From Vibrio fortis (GTDB taxonomy: Bacteria > Pseudomonadota > Gammaproteobacteria > Enterobacterales > Vibrionaceae), in contig NZ_JFFR01000004.1 in assembly GCF_000695685.1 (NCBI RefSeq), positions 1 to 41,436 of the forward strand: a DNA stretch of 41,436 nucleotides, written 5' to 3'. How positions within the stretch are numbered: position 1 is the first letter of the stretch; the number at the start of each line of letters is the position of its first letter. The notes beneath the pieces are model-generated. The model was not told where the DNA came from. It did not search any database and worked only from the letters and a program-made list of their open reading frames with translations. The translations under genes were made by a program, and so were the position numbers. This document shows positions 1-9,290 of the stretch, piece after piece.

Positions 1-43
1 GCCGCCAGCGTTCAATCTGAGCCATGATCAAACTCTTCAATTT
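1..43 (-). rRNA. rrs: 16S ribosomal RNA, 5' end only
   Basis: The reverse complement reads AAATTGAAGAGTTTGATCATG and continues into the standard bacterial 16S start, including the 27F primer region and the GAACGCTGGCGGC block. The gene runs leftwards out of the window, so only its first 43 bases are present. The mature 5' end is placed by analogy with E. coli 16S. Confidence 0.97.
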
Positions 44-273
44 AAGATTTTGTCGACTCAATGAATACTGATTACATTCCCCATTCGTTTTAGCAAAAAG
101 CTTACGAATAGTGACTGTGAATTGACTGTGCTCTAAATTGGTTTTCACTTTAAAAAATGAAATCAAACAGCTCAAGGCTGTACCAATTCGAATTGGTCAC
201 TCAGTTCATTGAAATCATTTTGATACCGAAGTATCTGTTTGCCTTTGCTTATAAAAGCGAAAACAAACTTAGA

Positions 274-287
274 ATTGTTAAAGAGCT
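274..287 (-). promoter_or_regulatory. rRNA leader boxA antitermination site
   Basis: On the minus strand this reads AGCTCTTTAACAAT, nearly identical to the E. coli rrn boxA (TGCTCTTTAACA). It lies between promoter P2 and the 16S start, the expected place for loading the Nus antitermination complex. Confidence 0.85.
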
Positions 288-327
288 TCTCTTCGTTGTG
301 ACTTACATCACTTCGGAAGAGGCGGCC

Positions 328-355
328 ATTCTAGCGACTTAATTCTCAGTGTCAA
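328..355 (-). promoter_or_regulatory. rRNA promoter P2
   Basis: Minus strand: -35 TTGACA (350-355), a 16-bp spacer and -10 TAGAAT (328-333), followed by the GC-rich discriminator GGCCGCC that is typical of stringently controlled rRNA promoters. AT-rich sequence lies just upstream (356-400), as expected for an UP element. Confidence 0.85.
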
Positions 356-476
356 ACACTTTTTGAAAATTAATTTCTACTTTCTAAAAGTAGGAGCGAA
401 ATATCGCTTTAAGCTAGTTGCCGAACTAACATTCTTCGCTGAAGCCTTGTGGCGTCTGCCGTGTCAGTGAGGCGGC

Positions 477-504
477 ATTATAGAGATGTTCCTCACATTG
501 GCAA
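477..504 (-). promoter_or_regulatory. rRNA promoter P1
   Basis: Minus strand: -35 TTGCCA (499-504), a 16-bp spacer and a perfect -10 TATAAT (477-482), followed by the discriminator GCCGCCTC, which is almost the same as that of P2. AT-rich sequence from 505 to 545 could be an UP element. The stretch 44-690 holds no credible gene: it contains this leader, the two promoters, a single DnaA-type box and the cys terminator. Confidence 0.85.
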
Positions 505-611
505 GCTTTAATTCAAGAAAATTGCAAAAATAACGCTTAAGTGCAGAAATAACATTCAAAGCCATATTTATGCAAGTTTAACCCCAATCGAACTACAAGC
601 TACCCACAGAG

Positions 612-620
612 TTATCCACA
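612..620 (+). promoter_or_regulatory. single consensus DnaA box
   Basis: TTATCCACA matches the DnaA box consensus TTATNCACA exactly. It is isolated in the gap between the rRNA promoters and cysH. One box on its own does not indicate an origin. It might modulate rRNA transcription or be chance. Confidence 0.35.
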
Positions 621-650
621 ATTGATGTTTTTTGTATTCTACAAACACAA

Positions 651-676
651 AAAAAGCTGCTTAAAAGCAGCTTTTT
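651..676. terminator. bidirectional terminator after cysJIH
   Basis: Perfect 12-bp arms (AAAAAGCTGCTT / AAGCAGCTTTTT) separated by two bases. A-rich sequence on one side and T-rich on the other let it work in both directions. It lies 15 bases past the cysH stop. Confidence 0.9.
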
Positions 677-690
677 CAACACAAGATGGA

Positions 691-1467
691 TTAAATACCG
701 GAACCGTATTGCTCACCATCGTCTTCATGAAGACCACATTCGCGTTTTAAACCATTAAATCGAGTTTCTTCTTCGGTCATACCCGGCTCCCACTTCTTAG
801 TAGTGTGAGTGTCACCAATGGATAGGTAGCCTTCTTCTCGTAGTGGGTGATAGCTCAAACCATGCTCTTCTAAGTAATAATGAACATCTTTATTACTCCA
901 GTCGATGACAGGCAAGAACTTAAACACACCGTTTTGGATAGAGAGAATAGGAAGGTTTGCACGAGACTTAGATTGCTCTCTTCTCAAACCCGAGAACCAA
1001 ACCCCGGCATCAAGCTCATCCAGTGCACGCCTCATTGGCTCGACTTTATTCAGCTTGTTGTACTTTTCTATCCCTTCTAAACCTTGCTCCCATAACTTGC
1101 CGTATTGTGCTTCTTGCCAATTCGGACTCTGTTTCGCTCTAAAGACTTGAAGATTTAATGTCAGTTGCTGACTTAACTCATCAATGAAGCGGTACGTTTC
1201 AGGGAAAAGGTAACCAGTATCCGTCAAGATCACTGGAATATCCGGCTTCGCTTGGGTCACAAGGTGAAGCATTAACGCCGCTTGAATCCCAAAACTAGAT
1301 GAGACAACGTGATTGCCTTCTAGATTATCTAGTGCCCACTTAACTCTTTGTTGAGCGGTTAGCGTCTCTAACTCAGCATTGATTTCTGAAAGACGGAGGA
1401 TTTGCTCCGTCTTGGTTAATGCAAGCAGATCTGCTAACTTCAATTTGGAAGTCACAGAATTATGCAT
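691..1467 (-). CDS. cysH: phosphoadenylyl-sulfate (PAPS) reductase CysH
   Basis: CysH reduces PAPS to sulfite with thioredoxin as electron donor, in cytoplasmic assimilatory sulfate reduction. The 258-residue length is close to that of E. coli CysH. The N-terminal half carries the adenine-nucleotide alpha-hydrolase type segment ([12 protein letters not shown]), followed by [10 protein letters not shown] and the C-terminal ECGLH motif, with the catalytic cysteine at about residue 244. Only one cysteine lies in this motif and the extra CC pairs of iron-sulfur APS reductases are absent, so PAPS rather than APS is the expected substrate. It is the last gene of cysJ-cysI-cysH. Its start overlaps the end of cysI by 8 bases, which suggests translational coupling. 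A strong terminator follows at once. Confidence 0.97.
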   Translation of the reverse strand: MHNSVTSKLKLADLLALTKTEQILRLSEINAELETLTAQQRVKWALDNLEGNHVVSSSFGIQAALMLHLVTQAKPDIPVILTDTGYLFPETYRFIDELSQQLTLNLQVFRAKQSPNWQEAQYGKLWEQGLEGIEKYNKLNKVEPMRRALDELDAGVWFSGLRREQSKSRANLPILSIQNGVFKFLPVIDWSNKDVHYYLEEHGLSYHPLREEGYLSIGDTHTTKKWEPGMTEEETRFNGLKRECGLHEDDGEQYGSGI

Positions 1468-3187
1468 GTAAATCCCTCTTAGAAATAATCACTTCTTCAA
1501 TGATGCCGGCGCGAATGGTGAAATCACCGAACCCCTCACCCTCTTCTCTTTCATTTGCCCAACGAGCCACCAGCTCATCGATCTCTTGAAGGATTTGTGC
1601 AGAGGTGATGTTCTCTTTATACATCTTAGGAATTCGTGTACCCGCTCGGTTACCACCTAAGTGCATGTTGTAGCGACCCGGAGCCTTACCCACTAGACCA
1701 AGCTCCGCTAGCATCGCTCGACCACAACCATTTGGACAGCCCGTAATGCGCAGGATAATGTTGTCATCTTCCGGTAAGCCATGCTTCTTAAGAATGCCTT
1801 CCACATCAGTCACAAACTCAGGAAGGAAACGCTCCGCCTCAGCCATTGCTAACGGACAAGTTGGGAATGCCACACATGCCATTGAATTTTTACGCTGCTC
1901 GGTTACCGCATCGTCCATCAGACCATATTCACGAGCAAGCTTCTCGATCTTGGCTTTTTGACTCTTTGGCACACCTGCAACAATCAAGTTTTGGTTTGCT
2001 GTCATGCGGAAATCGCCTTTATGGATCTTAGCGATTTCAGCAACACCGGTTTTAAGTGGCTTACCTGGGAAATCCAGTAGACGACCGTTCTCAATGAATA
2101 GTGCTAAATGGAATTTACCATCGATACCTTCAGACCAACCGATGCGATCGCCTCGACCAGTAAACTCATAAGGGCGGCTATCAGAGAATTTCACGCCTGC
2201 ACGTTTCTCGACTTCAGCTTTAAAGACATCAATGCCAACACGGTCTAGTGTGTACTTGGTCTTTGCGTTCTTACGGTTAGAACGGTTACCCCAATCACGT
2301 TGTGTTGTTACCACAGCAGCAGCCACATCTAATGTGTTTGCTAGTGGTACAAAACCAAAGTCATCAGCTTTACGTGCATAAGTCGACGTATCACCATGAG
2401 TCATTGCTAGACCACCACCAACAAGCACATTAAAGCCCACCAGCTTGCCGTCTTCTGCAATTGCCACGAAGTTCAGGTCATTAGCGTGAACATCCACATC
2501 GTTCTGTGGTGGGATCACTACCGTGGTTTTGAATTTACGAGGTAGATAATTGCTACCTAGAATCGGCTCTTCGTCGGTTGTTTCTAGTTTCTCGCCATCT
2601 AGCCAGATCTCAGCATAAGCACGCGTTTTTGGCAGAAGGTGCTCACTGATTTTCTTCGCCCACTCGTAAGCTTCTTGATGAAGCTCAGATTCTACTGGGT
2701 TAGTTGTACATAGCACGTTACGGTTTACGTCACCCGCAGTCGCGATCGAATCAATACCGATGCTGTTTAGCGTTTGGTGCATCAACTTGATATTTGGCTT
2801 CAATACACCGTGAAACTGGAACGTTTGACGCGTAGTGAGTCGGATAGAACCATACGAAGTGCTCTCATCCGCGAATTTATCAATTGCTAGCCACTGCTTT
2901 GGTGTAATGATGCCACCCGGCATACGCGCACGAAGCATCACATTATGTAGCGGTTCTAGCTTTTGCTTTGCACGCTCGTTACGGATATCACGGTCATCTT
3001 GTTGATACATACCGTGGAAACGAATCAACTGGAAGTTATCTGCAGTAAAGCCACCTGTGATGCGATCTTGTAGATCGGCTTCAATGGTGCCACGCAGATG
3101 ATTACTTTCACGCTTTAAACGTTCGTTGTCTGCTAATGGGCCAAGCACTTGGCCTAATACTTCTTGCTCTATTACTTGCTTGCTCAT
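1460..3187 (-). CDS. cysI: sulfite reductase (NADPH) hemoprotein beta subunit CysI
   Basis: CysI reduces sulfite to sulfide in six one-electron steps at a siroheme coupled to a 4Fe-4S cluster, taking electrons from the CysJ flavoprotein. The protein has 575 residues, close to E. coli CysI (570). The four cluster/siroheme cysteines are seen at about C438 and C444 (CVAFPTC) and C484 and C488 (GCPNGC). Siroheme-binding segments are present in the N-terminal half ([12 protein letters not shown]). It starts in a TAATG overlap with the cysJ stop, so the two subunits are probably translated in a coupled way. Confidence 0.98.
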   Translation of the reverse strand: MSKQVIEQEVLGQVLGPLADNERLKRESNHLRGTIEADLQDRITGGFTADNFQLIRFHGMYQQDDRDIRNERAKQKLEPLHNVMLRARMPGGIITPKQWLAIDKFADESTSYGSIRLTTRQTFQFHGVLKPNIKLMHQTLNSIGIDSIATAGDVNRNVLCTTNPVESELHQEAYEWAKKISEHLLPKTRAYAEIWLDGEKLETTDEEPILGSNYLPRKFKTTVVIPPQNDVDVHANDLNFVAIAEDGKLVGFNVLVGGGLAMTHGDTSTYARKADDFGFVPLANTLDVAAAVVTTQRDWGNRSNRKNAKTKYTLDRVGIDVFKAEVEKRAGVKFSDSRPYEFTGRGDRIGWSEGIDGKFHLALFIENGRLLDFPGKPLKTGVAEIAKIHKGDFRMTANQNLIVAGVPKSQKAKIEKLAREYGLMDDAVTEQRKNSMACVAFPTCPLAMAEAERFLPEFVTDVEGILKKHGLPEDDNIILRITGCPNGCGRAMLAELGLVGKAPGRYNMHLGGNRAGTRIPKMYKENITSAQILQEIDELVARWANEREEGEGFGDFTIRAGIIEEVIISKRDLHA

Positions 3188-5049
3188 TAGTACACATCCC
3201 TTTGGTAACGTTTCGCTTTACGTAGATCGTTAATATATTCTTCGGCTTGCTCTCGGCTCTGCTTGCCTTGTTCTTGTGCGATTGTGATCAGTGCTTCGTT
3301 GACATCTTTTGCCATACGAGTCGCATCACCACATACGTATAGGTAAGCGCCCTCTTGTAGCCACTGCCACACTTGTTCAGCTTGCTCGATAAGACGGTCT
3401 TGAACGTACACCTTCTCTTGCTGGTCGCGACTAAATGCCACATCAAGCTTGGTTAGCGCGCCTGACTTCAAGTATTTCTGCCATTCAACTTGGTATAGGA
3501 AATCTTGAGTGAAGGTACGGTCGCCAAAGAACAACCAGCTATTACCTTCAGCATCATTGTTGTCACGTTCTTGAATGAAGCTACGGAATGGTGCGATACC
3601 TGTACCTGGGCCAATCATGATGATCGGTGTTGCATCATCTTGAGGAAGTTTGAAGTTATTATTGTTCTCTACGAATACTTTCACTTCACCGCCCTCTTCT
3701 AGGCGCTGGGCTAAGAAGCTTGATGCGCCACCTTGACGAGACTCATCACCTTTTTGGTATTCAACCAAGCCTACTGTTAGGTGAACTTCTTCATCAACTT
3801 CAGATTGGCTTGATGCAATTGAGTAAAGACGCGGCGTAAGCTTGCGTAGCAGACCAACCAGTTCATCAGCAGACAGTTTTGTCTTCTTCTCTGCTAGAAC
3901 ATCGACAACTTGAGTGCTACCTGCATATTCACGAAGCTTGTCTTTATCTTCCACCAGCTTCGCTAGCTTCTTACTGCCCGATAACTCTGCGAACTTAGTC
4001 ACGAGTTGTGGGTTAGATGTCGTGATCTCATATTTGCTGACTAGAGCACTATGAATAGAAAGACCCTCACCATCTACATCAACACTCTCTACGCCAGAAA
4101 GACCTACTTTCGCTAGGATTTGATTTGCTAGTTCTGAGCTGTTTTCAAACCACACGCCCAATGCATCACCCGGTTGGTAAGTAATACCAGACTCATCCAG
4201 ATCGATTTCGATATGACGAACGTCTTTACCTGAATCACGACCAGTGATCTTTTGACTAGTTAATAGTGTTGCTGTGTATGGATTCTGTTTGGTGTAAAGA
4301 CTATGACCAGCCGCTTGTTGGCCTACAGGAAGTTGAACCACCTCAGCTTCAGTACCTGAAGAGAGTGCTTCTTTCACTTTCTCAAGTGCTGATGCGCGCC
4401 ACTCTTCTGCTGGTGCTTCGTAGTCCACATCTAGATCAACACGATCAATAAATGGCGTCGCGCCGAGTTTAGATAGGAAGCTATCGAAATCTTTACCAGT
4501 TTGGCAGAAGAACTCATAACTTGAGTCACCAAGACCGATGACACCATATTGTAGGTTCGGTAGCTTAGGTGCTTTCTTCGACTGAAGGAATTCATGCAGT
4601 TCAATCGCATTATCAGGGGCTTCACCCTCGCCGTTGGTTGAAGCAACGAAGATAACGTGTGTTTCTTTCGCTAAGTTCTTACCTTTGTAGTCACTCGCGT
4701 CGAACAGCTCAACCGCAATGCCTTGTGCTTTTGCTTCAGACTCTAGTGCTTCCGCGACACCCTTTGCGTTCCCCGTTTGAGAAGCAAAAATGATGCTTAG
4801 CTTACCTGCAGGTTTAGCCGCAACCACAGCTGCTGCTTGAGCAATAGGTGCTGCTGCCGCTGAAGGTTGGTTTTGGCTTACACCCCATAGATAACCACTT
4901 ACCCAAGCAAGCTGTTGCGGTGAAAGTTCTGAAACACTCTGTTGAAGATGACCTAATTGTTGATCATTTAATGGTGCAGCTAAGCCCGGTAGTTCGTTGC
5001 TACCTGCTTGTGCGTTATTCTGTGAAGACTCTTTCTTATTTAAAGACAT
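3187..5049 (-). CDS. cysJ: sulfite reductase (NADPH) flavoprotein alpha subunit CysJ
   Basis: CysJ passes electrons from NADPH through FAD and FMN to CysI. In order it has an N-terminal flavodoxin-like FMN domain ([26 protein letters not shown]), an FAD-binding ferredoxin-reductase domain (RLYSIASS) and an NADP-binding part ([14 protein letters not shown], then [10 protein letters not shown]), ending in the family tail YQRDVY. The start is taken at the ATG at 5049 (MSLNKKESS), which fits the family better than the in-frame ATG at 5070, giving 620 residues. It is the first gene of the cys operon. CysB control is expected from known biology, but no CysB site was identified here. Confidence 0.96.
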   Translation of the reverse strand: MSLNKKESSQNNAQAGSNELPGLAAPLNDQQLGHLQQSVSELSPQQLAWVSGYLWGVSQNQPSAAAAPIAQAAAVVAAKPAGKLSIIFASQTGNAKGVAEALESEAKAQGIAVELFDASDYKGKNLAKETHVIFVASTNGEGEAPDNAIELHEFLQSKKAPKLPNLQYGVIGLGDSSYEFFCQTGKDFDSFLSKLGATPFIDRVDLDVDYEAPAEEWRASALEKVKEALSSGTEAEVVQLPVGQQAAGHSLYTKQNPYTATLLTSQKITGRDSGKDVRHIEIDLDESGITYQPGDALGVWFENSSELANQILAKVGLSGVESVDVDGEGLSIHSALVSKYEITTSNPQLVTKFAELSGSKKLAKLVEDKDKLREYAGSTQVVDVLAEKKTKLSADELVGLLRKLTPRLYSIASSQSEVDEEVHLTVGLVEYQKGDESRQGGASSFLAQRLEEGGEVKVFVENNNNFKLPQDDATPIIMIGPGTGIAPFRSFIQERDNNDAEGNSWLFFGDRTFTQDFLYQVEWQKYLKSGALTKLDVAFSRDQQEKVYVQDRLIEQAEQVWQWLQEGAYLYVCGDATRMAKDVNEALITIAQEQGKQSREQAEEYINDLRKAKRYQRDVY

Positions 5050-5167
5050 GGTCACGACATCCCTAATCATTGCGTGACGATAGATTAACCACTCCTTTTA
5101 ATAACAAGAAAGAATAGAAAAGTATGTTTTATAACTTTTTGGAAGTAAAAAGCCGTTATCGGATTCT

Positions 5168-5404
5168 CTACTGTTGCTGATTTTCGATGCGTACCTGTTG
5201 AAATCCGACGGCCATTGCGGACTTTGATGCGAGGTCTAGGTCAGCATAATGGCACTCTTCACCGTGTACATCGGTCAACAGTACAAAGCCGCCGCTCATG
5301 TGTCGAAACTCCACAACCCAAGCCCCTTCTTGGATTGAGGGCTCTATGATTGCTTCCACCAGCAGATTTTCTCGATATAGAGTGCGTAGTTCATTGAGTG
5401 TCAT
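5168..5404 (-). CDS. small conserved-looking protein of unknown function (78 aa)
   Basis: This gene is not recognised. The start is taken at 5404 because an AGGA ribosome-binding site lies about 7 bases upstream and because the longer frame, back to 5542, would run through the terminator at 5533-5561. The product is acidic, with no signal peptide or membrane segment. The pattern WVVEFRHMSGGFVLLTD looks like paired beta strands and is followed by a helix (DLASKSAMAVGFQQV). It stands alone between cysJ and the outer-membrane barrel gene. No function is proposed. Confidence 0.65.
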   Translation of the reverse strand: MTLNELRTLYRENLLVEAIIEPSIQEGAWVVEFRHMSGGFVLLTDVHGEECHYADLDLASKSAMAVGFQQVRIENQQQ

Positions 5405-5532
5405 ATCCCATCCTTTGCTGTGACTCTGCAATACTGTGTCTTTTAATAATAGACGTCGATTGAGGCAATGCATAAGAATCCCCAAAAGTGATGAGAGTAC
5501 TAACTCATTCCAGATTGGTATATCCAAAACAA

Positions 5533-5561
5533 AAAACGCCACTGAGAGTCAGTGGCGTTTT
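5533..5561. terminator. bidirectional terminator
   Basis: Perfect 13-bp arms (AAAACGCCACTGA / TCAGTGGCGTTTT) with a 3-base loop. On the minus strand a T-rich tail follows. It ends transcription of the outer-membrane barrel gene at 5609-6274. Confidence 0.9.
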
Positions 5562-5608
5562 CATATCATTTAATTCGGCTTATCGCCTGCAGTCGTACAA
5601 TCGCGATA

Positions 5609-6274
5609 TTAGAAGCGAACTTCTGCACCCGCAAACCAGCCATCAACCATCACGAAGCTCTTACCGAGGTCAGAAGTAAAGAACTCATCAGAATCTAGAT
5701 CGATAACGCGGTAGCCACCACGTAGCGCAACTTGTGTGTCGGCAACTGGGATTCGGTACTGAACACCCGCCATTAGGTCAGTGCTCTTGATACCGCTACT
5801 GTCACCAAACTCCATTGTTCCGATGATATCAAAGTTAGTATCAGGAACATTAATTTCAGCGTTACCGTAAAAGCTCCACGTCAACTCATCGAAATCCGTT
5901 TGAGCACCGCCCGTTTTAGGTTCCACGTAGTTTGAGTTTGAGTACTGAGTGAAGGTCACACCCGCATCAAAGTTCATTAACTTATGCTCTAGCAGTGTGT
6001 AGTAGAAGGTGTAATCGTACTTATCAAAAGCCAATGCATCAGCATCCACTGACGTGTAACGAATACTTGCGTTCGGCAACATTGGGAACTTGTGCTCAAA
6101 TGCAAAGTACAAAGACGGCGATTGTGAATCATCTTGTCTTACTTCATTAAGCTTTGTACTTCCCCACCACATATCGGCACCGACTTTCGCCGTGTAGAAA
6201 GGTTCTTCTTGAGCAGACGTTGTCGAACTTAAAGATAACATTCCCACTAAAGCAATTAATGGCATTTTATTCAT
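5609..6274 (-). CDS. outer-membrane beta-barrel protein, TIGR04219-like
   Basis: A small outer-membrane barrel of unknown cargo. The start at 6274 gives a clear Sec signal peptide (MNKMPLIALVGMLSLSSTTSAQ, cut near the AQE junction), with GGGAG upstream. The mature part begins with YTAKVGADMWWG, as in the TIGR04219 family of Vibrio and Shewanella. It then alternates polar and aromatic residues in beta-strand fashion and ends in GWFAGAEVRF, a C-terminal aromatic that suits BAM insertion. The length of 221 residues fits an 8-strand barrel. It is a single-gene unit with its own terminator. The family name is recalled from sequence pattern, not from a search. Confidence 0.8.
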   Translation of the reverse strand: MNKMPLIALVGMLSLSSTTSAQEEPFYTAKVGADMWWGSTKLNEVRQDDSQSPSLYFAFEHKFPMLPNASIRYTSVDADALAFDKYDYTFYYTLLEHKLMNFDAGVTFTQYSNSNYVEPKTGGAQTDFDELTWSFYGNAEINVPDTNFDIIGTMEFGDSSGIKSTDLMAGVQYRIPVADTQVALRGGYRVIDLDSDEFFTSDLGKSFVMVDGWFAGAEVRF

Positions 6275-6425
6275 TTGAGAGAGCTCCCGTTCCATTGCGT
6301 TGTACTAATTCTAAGTACATTCATAGACTAATGAGTAAAATTCTACCACACATATGCACAACGGATGCGATAAACATCCGTTGCTATCAAATTTGACGTT
6401 GCCATGACTTTCGAGCAGTAACCCA

Positions 6426-6647
6426 TTAATAACGACGAGGATTAGAGCTGTTTACTACGTTCTTGAAGAACCAAATACCAATCGCGATGACAATCAACCA
6501 AGGTAATATTTTTAATACCGCTCCTACCATCCCCAGTACGACCATCACAACGAGTGCAAGTCCTGTTGCTGCTAATACCGTCATAAAGGTAATGCCTGTT
6601 ACCAATAGCGTCGCAACGAAGATAAGAACAAAGATTAATTCGAACAT
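6426..6647 (-). CDS. pspG: phage shock protein G, inner-membrane envelope stress protein
   Basis: A 73-residue, very hydrophobic protein with two or three membrane segments (LIFVLIFVATLLVTGITFMTV, VVMVVLGMVGAVLKILP, WLIVIAIGIWFF) and a short basic tail. It belongs to the Psp response to loss of inner-membrane integrity. Recognition rests on size, hydrophobic pattern and position next to dusA, as in E. coli (pspG/yjbO beside dusA/yjbN). A good AGGAG ribosome-binding site precedes the ATG. A sigma-54 promoter motif 42 bases upstream matches the known PspF/sigma-54 control of this gene. Confidence 0.88.
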   Translation of the reverse strand: MFELIFVLIFVATLLVTGITFMTVLAATGLALVVMVVLGMVGAVLKILPWLIVIAIGIWFFKNVVNSSNPRRY

Positions 6648-6688
6648 AATGGTCTCCTATGATGACCTGTTTCTCTTAATCTTACTTA

Positions 6689-6706
6689 TTGCAGCTTCCA
6701 TACCAA
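6689..6706 (-). promoter_or_regulatory. sigma-54 promoter of pspG
   Basis: The minus strand reads TTGGTATGGAAGCTGCAA. The invariant GG (6703-6704) and GC (6691-6692) are separated by exactly 10 bases, as in the -24/-12 consensus TGGCAC-N5-TTGC. It sits just upstream of pspG, a known sigma-54/PspF target in E. coli. PspF activator sites would have to lie to the right, in the dusA terminator region. None was clearly identified. Confidence 0.75.
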
Positions 6707-6746
6707 CACGAGATAAAAATAAAACCCTTAAAAATCAATAAAATAA

Positions 6747-6774
6747 AAAGCCACACATTTTCATGCATGGCTTT
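6747..6774 (-). terminator. terminator after dusA
   Basis: Stem of 11 pairs (AAAGCCATGCA with TGTGTGGCTTT, including two G-U pairs) around a 6-base loop, followed on the minus strand by TTTATTTTATT. It separates dusA from pspG, so pspG depends on its own promoter. Confidence 0.75.
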
Positions 6775-6840
6775 AGACTTCTTGTTAATGGTTAAAATAA
6801 CCAATGGTGGTAAATTTCGCCTAGATGATAAACCTAGAGA

Positions 6841-7821
6841 TTACACATTCAATTCTTTAGGAATTTTCGCCAGTGCAGTTTGCATCACTTCGATACCTGC
6901 ACCTTTCTTATGCGCGTTCTCACTGATATAACGACGCCACTGTCTTGCACCCGGCATGCTTTGGAACAGACCAAGCATATGACGAGAGATATGACCTAGG
7001 CTCGCGCCTTTCATCAGTTCTTGCTCAATGTACGGGTACATCTCTTCAACAACCTGCGAACGTTTCTTGATTGGTGTGTCTAAACCGAAGATCTGCTGAT
7101 CCACTTCAGCCAGAATATATGGGCTATGGTAAGCCTCACGACCAATCATTACGCCATCTAAGTGCTGAAGGTGTTCTTTGGTTTGCTCTAGAGTAGTAAT
7201 GCCACCATTCACCGCAATCACTAAGTCAGAGAAATCTTTCTTCACTTGGTAAGCACGTGTGTAGTCTAGCGGTGGGATCTCACGGTTCTCTTTCGGGCTC
7301 AAGCCACTCAGCCACGCTTTACGAGCGTGAATGGTAAATTGCTCACAACCGCCTTTCTCTGAAACCGTTGAGATAAACTTAGTTAGGAACTCGTATGAAT
7401 CCTGCTCATCGATGCCAATACGCGTTTTTACTGTAATAGGAATATCGGTGACTTCTTTCATCGCTGAAACACAATCTGCCACCAGCTCAGGTTCGGCCAT
7501 AAGGCATGCACCAAAGCGACCGTTTTGAACACGATCAGATGGGCAACCTACATTAAGGTTCACTTCATCGTAACCACGCTCAGCAGCTAACTTCGCACAT
7601 TCCGCCAAATCAACTGGGTTTGAGCCACCTAATTGAAGCGCCACAGGGTGCTCTTGCTCGCTGTACTCTAGGAAATCACCTTTACCATGCAGTATTGCGC
7701 CTGTCGTTACCATTTCTGTATACAGAAGAGTCTGCTGAGACAGCAGGCGGTGGAAGTAGCGACAGTGACGATCAGTCCAATCGAGCATGGGTGCAACGGA
7801 AAATCTATTTGATTGATACAT
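6841..7821 (-). CDS. dusA: tRNA-dihydrouridine synthase A, with 5' end replaced by an integrated element
   Basis: DusA is an FMN-dependent enzyme that reduces uridines at positions 20/20a of the tRNA D-loop. It has 326 residues. The TIM-barrel start [18 protein letters not shown], the active-site cysteine motif [12 protein letters not shown] and FMN-binding parts ([14 protein letters not shown]) are all present, and AAGGA lies upstream of the ATG. The unusual point is that the first codons and the promoter belong to the integrated element, which joins at about 7780-7788. A displaced, different dusA start remains at 20889-20966. The enzyme should stay functional because RFSVAPMLD is preserved across the junction, but its N-terminus and expression have changed. 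Confidence 0.96.
   Translation of the reverse strand: MYQSNRFSVAPMLDWTDRHCRYFHRLLSQQTLLYTEMVTTGAILHGKGDFLEYSEQEHPVALQLGGSNPVDLAECAKLAAERGYDEVNLNVGCPSDRVQNGRFGACLMAEPELVADCVSAMKEVTDIPITVKTRIGIDEQDSYEFLTKFISTVSEKGGCEQFTIHARKAWLSGLSPKENREIPPLDYTRAYQVKKDFSDLVIAVNGGITTLEQTKEHLQHLDGVMIGREAYHSPYILAEVDQQIFGLDTPIKKRSQVVEEMYPYIEQELMKGASLGHISRHMLGLFQSMPGARQWRRYISENAHKKGAGIEVMQTALAKIPKELNV
7780..7788. other. left attachment site core (dusA side)
   Basis: ATCGAGCAT here is codons 12-14 of the working dusA (ATG CTC GAT on the minus strand). The same 9-mer recurs in the same orientation at 20904-20912. Flanking similarity continues with mismatches mostly at third codon positions (21 of 29 bases). That is expected if one copy is the element's version of dusA and the other the chromosome's. 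The exact crossover point inside the shared stretch cannot be fixed. Confidence 0.82.
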
Positions 7822-7906
7822 TAAAATTATTCCTTATAAAGCAACAACTTAAAAAGACACCGTTCAATTAACTGTTGCAAGGTTGAAACACTCAAACACC
7901 CCTAAT

Positions 7907-7946
7907 TGTCCCCCAAGGGACATTTTAGGGGACAATTTGAGGGACA
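7907..7946. repeat. GGGACA arm-type repeats at the left end of the element
   Basis: One TGTCCC (7907-7912) is followed by three GGGACA copies at 7917, 7929 and 7941, spaced exactly 12 bases apart. A closely similar block lies on the minus strand at 20820-20845 at the other end of the element. Position between attachment core and integrase gene, plus this inverted partner, suggests integrase or excisionase arm sites. They also lie in the untranslated leader of dusA. Confidence 0.65.
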
Positions 7947-7966
7947 ATAAAAACGAAATGCGGTGG

Positions 7967-7995
7967 ATTATACACACACTGACATTTCGTGACAA
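7967..7995 (-). promoter_or_regulatory. outward promoter of the element, driving dusA
   Basis: Minus strand: -35 TTGTCA (7990-7995), a 17-bp spacer and a perfect -10 TATAAT (7967-7972). It points out of the element into dusA, whose own promoter has been displaced to about 21107. The leader of roughly 140 bases would contain the GGGACA repeats, so a protein bound there could affect dusA expression. Confidence 0.72.
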
Positions 7996-8042
7996 AACTC
8001 ACACTAGAAACAGCCTCTTTCAATCAATAAAAGAGGTTTACA

Positions 8043-9110
8043 ATGGCGACATCTACAATAGAAACAATCAAGAGAAAAACGGGAACAAAATATAAAGCTC
8101 GTATCCGACTCACCCGCAAAGGGAAGAAGCTGTATGAAGAGTCAAAGACGTTTGATAAACGCACTGACGCAAAAAAGTGGGCAGCAGAGACACTTGAGAA
8201 TCTAGAGACAAACGGCATTCCTGATGGTAGCGCAAAGTCTAAGCCCATAACGATCGGTGACCTCATAACGCTTTATCTGAATGACCCCGTTATAGCACCA
8301 ACTATTGGTCGCTCAAAACATGCTGTATTGAGTCGACTGCGAACATACCCGTTAGCACTGTTGTACTCCGATGAAATACGAGCTTATGACCTCATCAAAC
8401 ACTGCAAAATGAGACAAGCTGAAGATTCGTGCCCCCAACCTCAAACCATTTATCATGATATTACCTACCTAAAAAGCGTTCTTGATGTAGCTAATGCCAT
8501 GTTTGGGTATAAAGCGAATACACAGGCTCACCATGAGGCTATACCATCGCTGATTCATTACGGGCTAATTGGTAGATCAAACCAGAGGGATCGACGTCCA
8601 ACCCCTGAAGAGTTAAGAATTATGGAGGAGGGTTTACTTCAAAGGCAGCAACATCATGCTTCACACATACCTTTAGCAGATATTTTTCATGTATCTATTA
8701 ACACATGCATGAGAGTAAGCGAAATCACGAAGCTACGCTGGGATGACTTTAATAGCTCCTCAGCAACACTTGTAGTACGAAATAGAAAGAATCCTCGCCA
8801 CAAATTCGGGAACAACACCACTATCCCTCTAGATAAAGAAACTAAAGATATAATTTCGCGACAACCACGAGTCAATGACCTTATTTTCCCAGTAGAAGCG
8901 AGATCTATCACCGCAGCATGGCAAAGAGTCGCTAAAGCTAATGGTATTCAAGATCTTAGGTATCATGACTTGCGAGCTGAAGGAGCTTGTAGGCTCTTTG
9001 AGAGAGGGCTAGATGTAGTTCAAATAAGTAAGATCACAGGACATCGAGACATCAATGTTCTTAACAATATCTATCTTAGATTAGGGGTAGAAGCCATGCA
9101 TAACCGCTAA
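8043..9110 (+). CDS. tyrosine-type site-specific integrase, complete
   Basis: Integrase of the phage/island tyrosine recombinase class, the likely enzyme that inserts this element at dusA. It has 355 residues. The N-terminal part (YKARIRLTRKGKKLYEESKTF) resembles an arm-site-binding domain. The catalytic set is complete: R224 (MRVSEITKLRW), H308-x-x-R311 (YHDLRAEG), H334 (TGHRD) and nucleophile Y344 (NIYLRL). AGAGG lies 10 bases before the ATG. It is divergent from dusA across 221 bases that hold the arm repeats and the dusA promoter. A weak terminator follows. Its closest relatives in the window are the next gene and the broken copy at 21181-21560. Confidence 0.93.
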   Translation: MATSTIETIKRKTGTKYKARIRLTRKGKKLYEESKTFDKRTDAKKWAAETLENLETNGIPDGSAKSKPITIGDLITLYLNDPVIAPTIGRSKHAVLSRLRTYPLALLYSDEIRAYDLIKHCKMRQAEDSCPQPQTIYHDITYLKSVLDVANAMFGYKANTQAHHEAIPSLIHYGLIGRSNQRDRRPTPEELRIMEEGLLQRQQHHASHIPLADIFHVSINTCMRVSEITKLRWDDFNSSSATLVVRNRKNPRHKFGNNTTIPLDKETKDIISRQPRVNDLIFPVEARSITAAWQRVAKANGIQDLRYHDLRAEGACRLFERGLDVVQISKITGHRDINVLNNIYLRLGVEAMHNR

Positions 9111-9123
9111 CTCTGAACCAATG

Positions 9124-9153
9124 AAGCGAGGAGGAATGTGCCCTCGCTTTCTT
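9124..9153 (+). terminator. probable terminator after the first integrase
   Basis: Arms AAGCGAGG (9124-9131) and CCTCGCTT (9142-9149) with a 10-base loop, followed by a short T-rich run (TTTCTT). Confidence 0.6.
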
Positions 9154-9290
9154 GGCACTAAAACATCTTATCTCAACTTTGGTACACCAAATCACCTAAT
9201 TTACTAAAATCATTCGGATTATTTGCGCTGGCACCTGCCTCAATTATAGATTGAGCCACAGATAAAGTCACACACATAAGTAAAGGCGAC

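Noticed and set aside
157..342. 61-aa open frame in the rRNA leader
   Set aside because: It overlaps boxA and the P2 -10 box on the other strand, has no ribosome-binding site and no protein-like composition.
612..620. DnaA box as a sign of a replication origin
   Set aside because: Only one box, no AT-rich unwinding region with further boxes, and no dnaA or gidA nearby.
5405..5542. N-terminal extension of the small gene at 5168
   Set aside because: It would read through a perfect 13-bp terminator hairpin, and the internal ATG at 5404 has a good ribosome-binding site.
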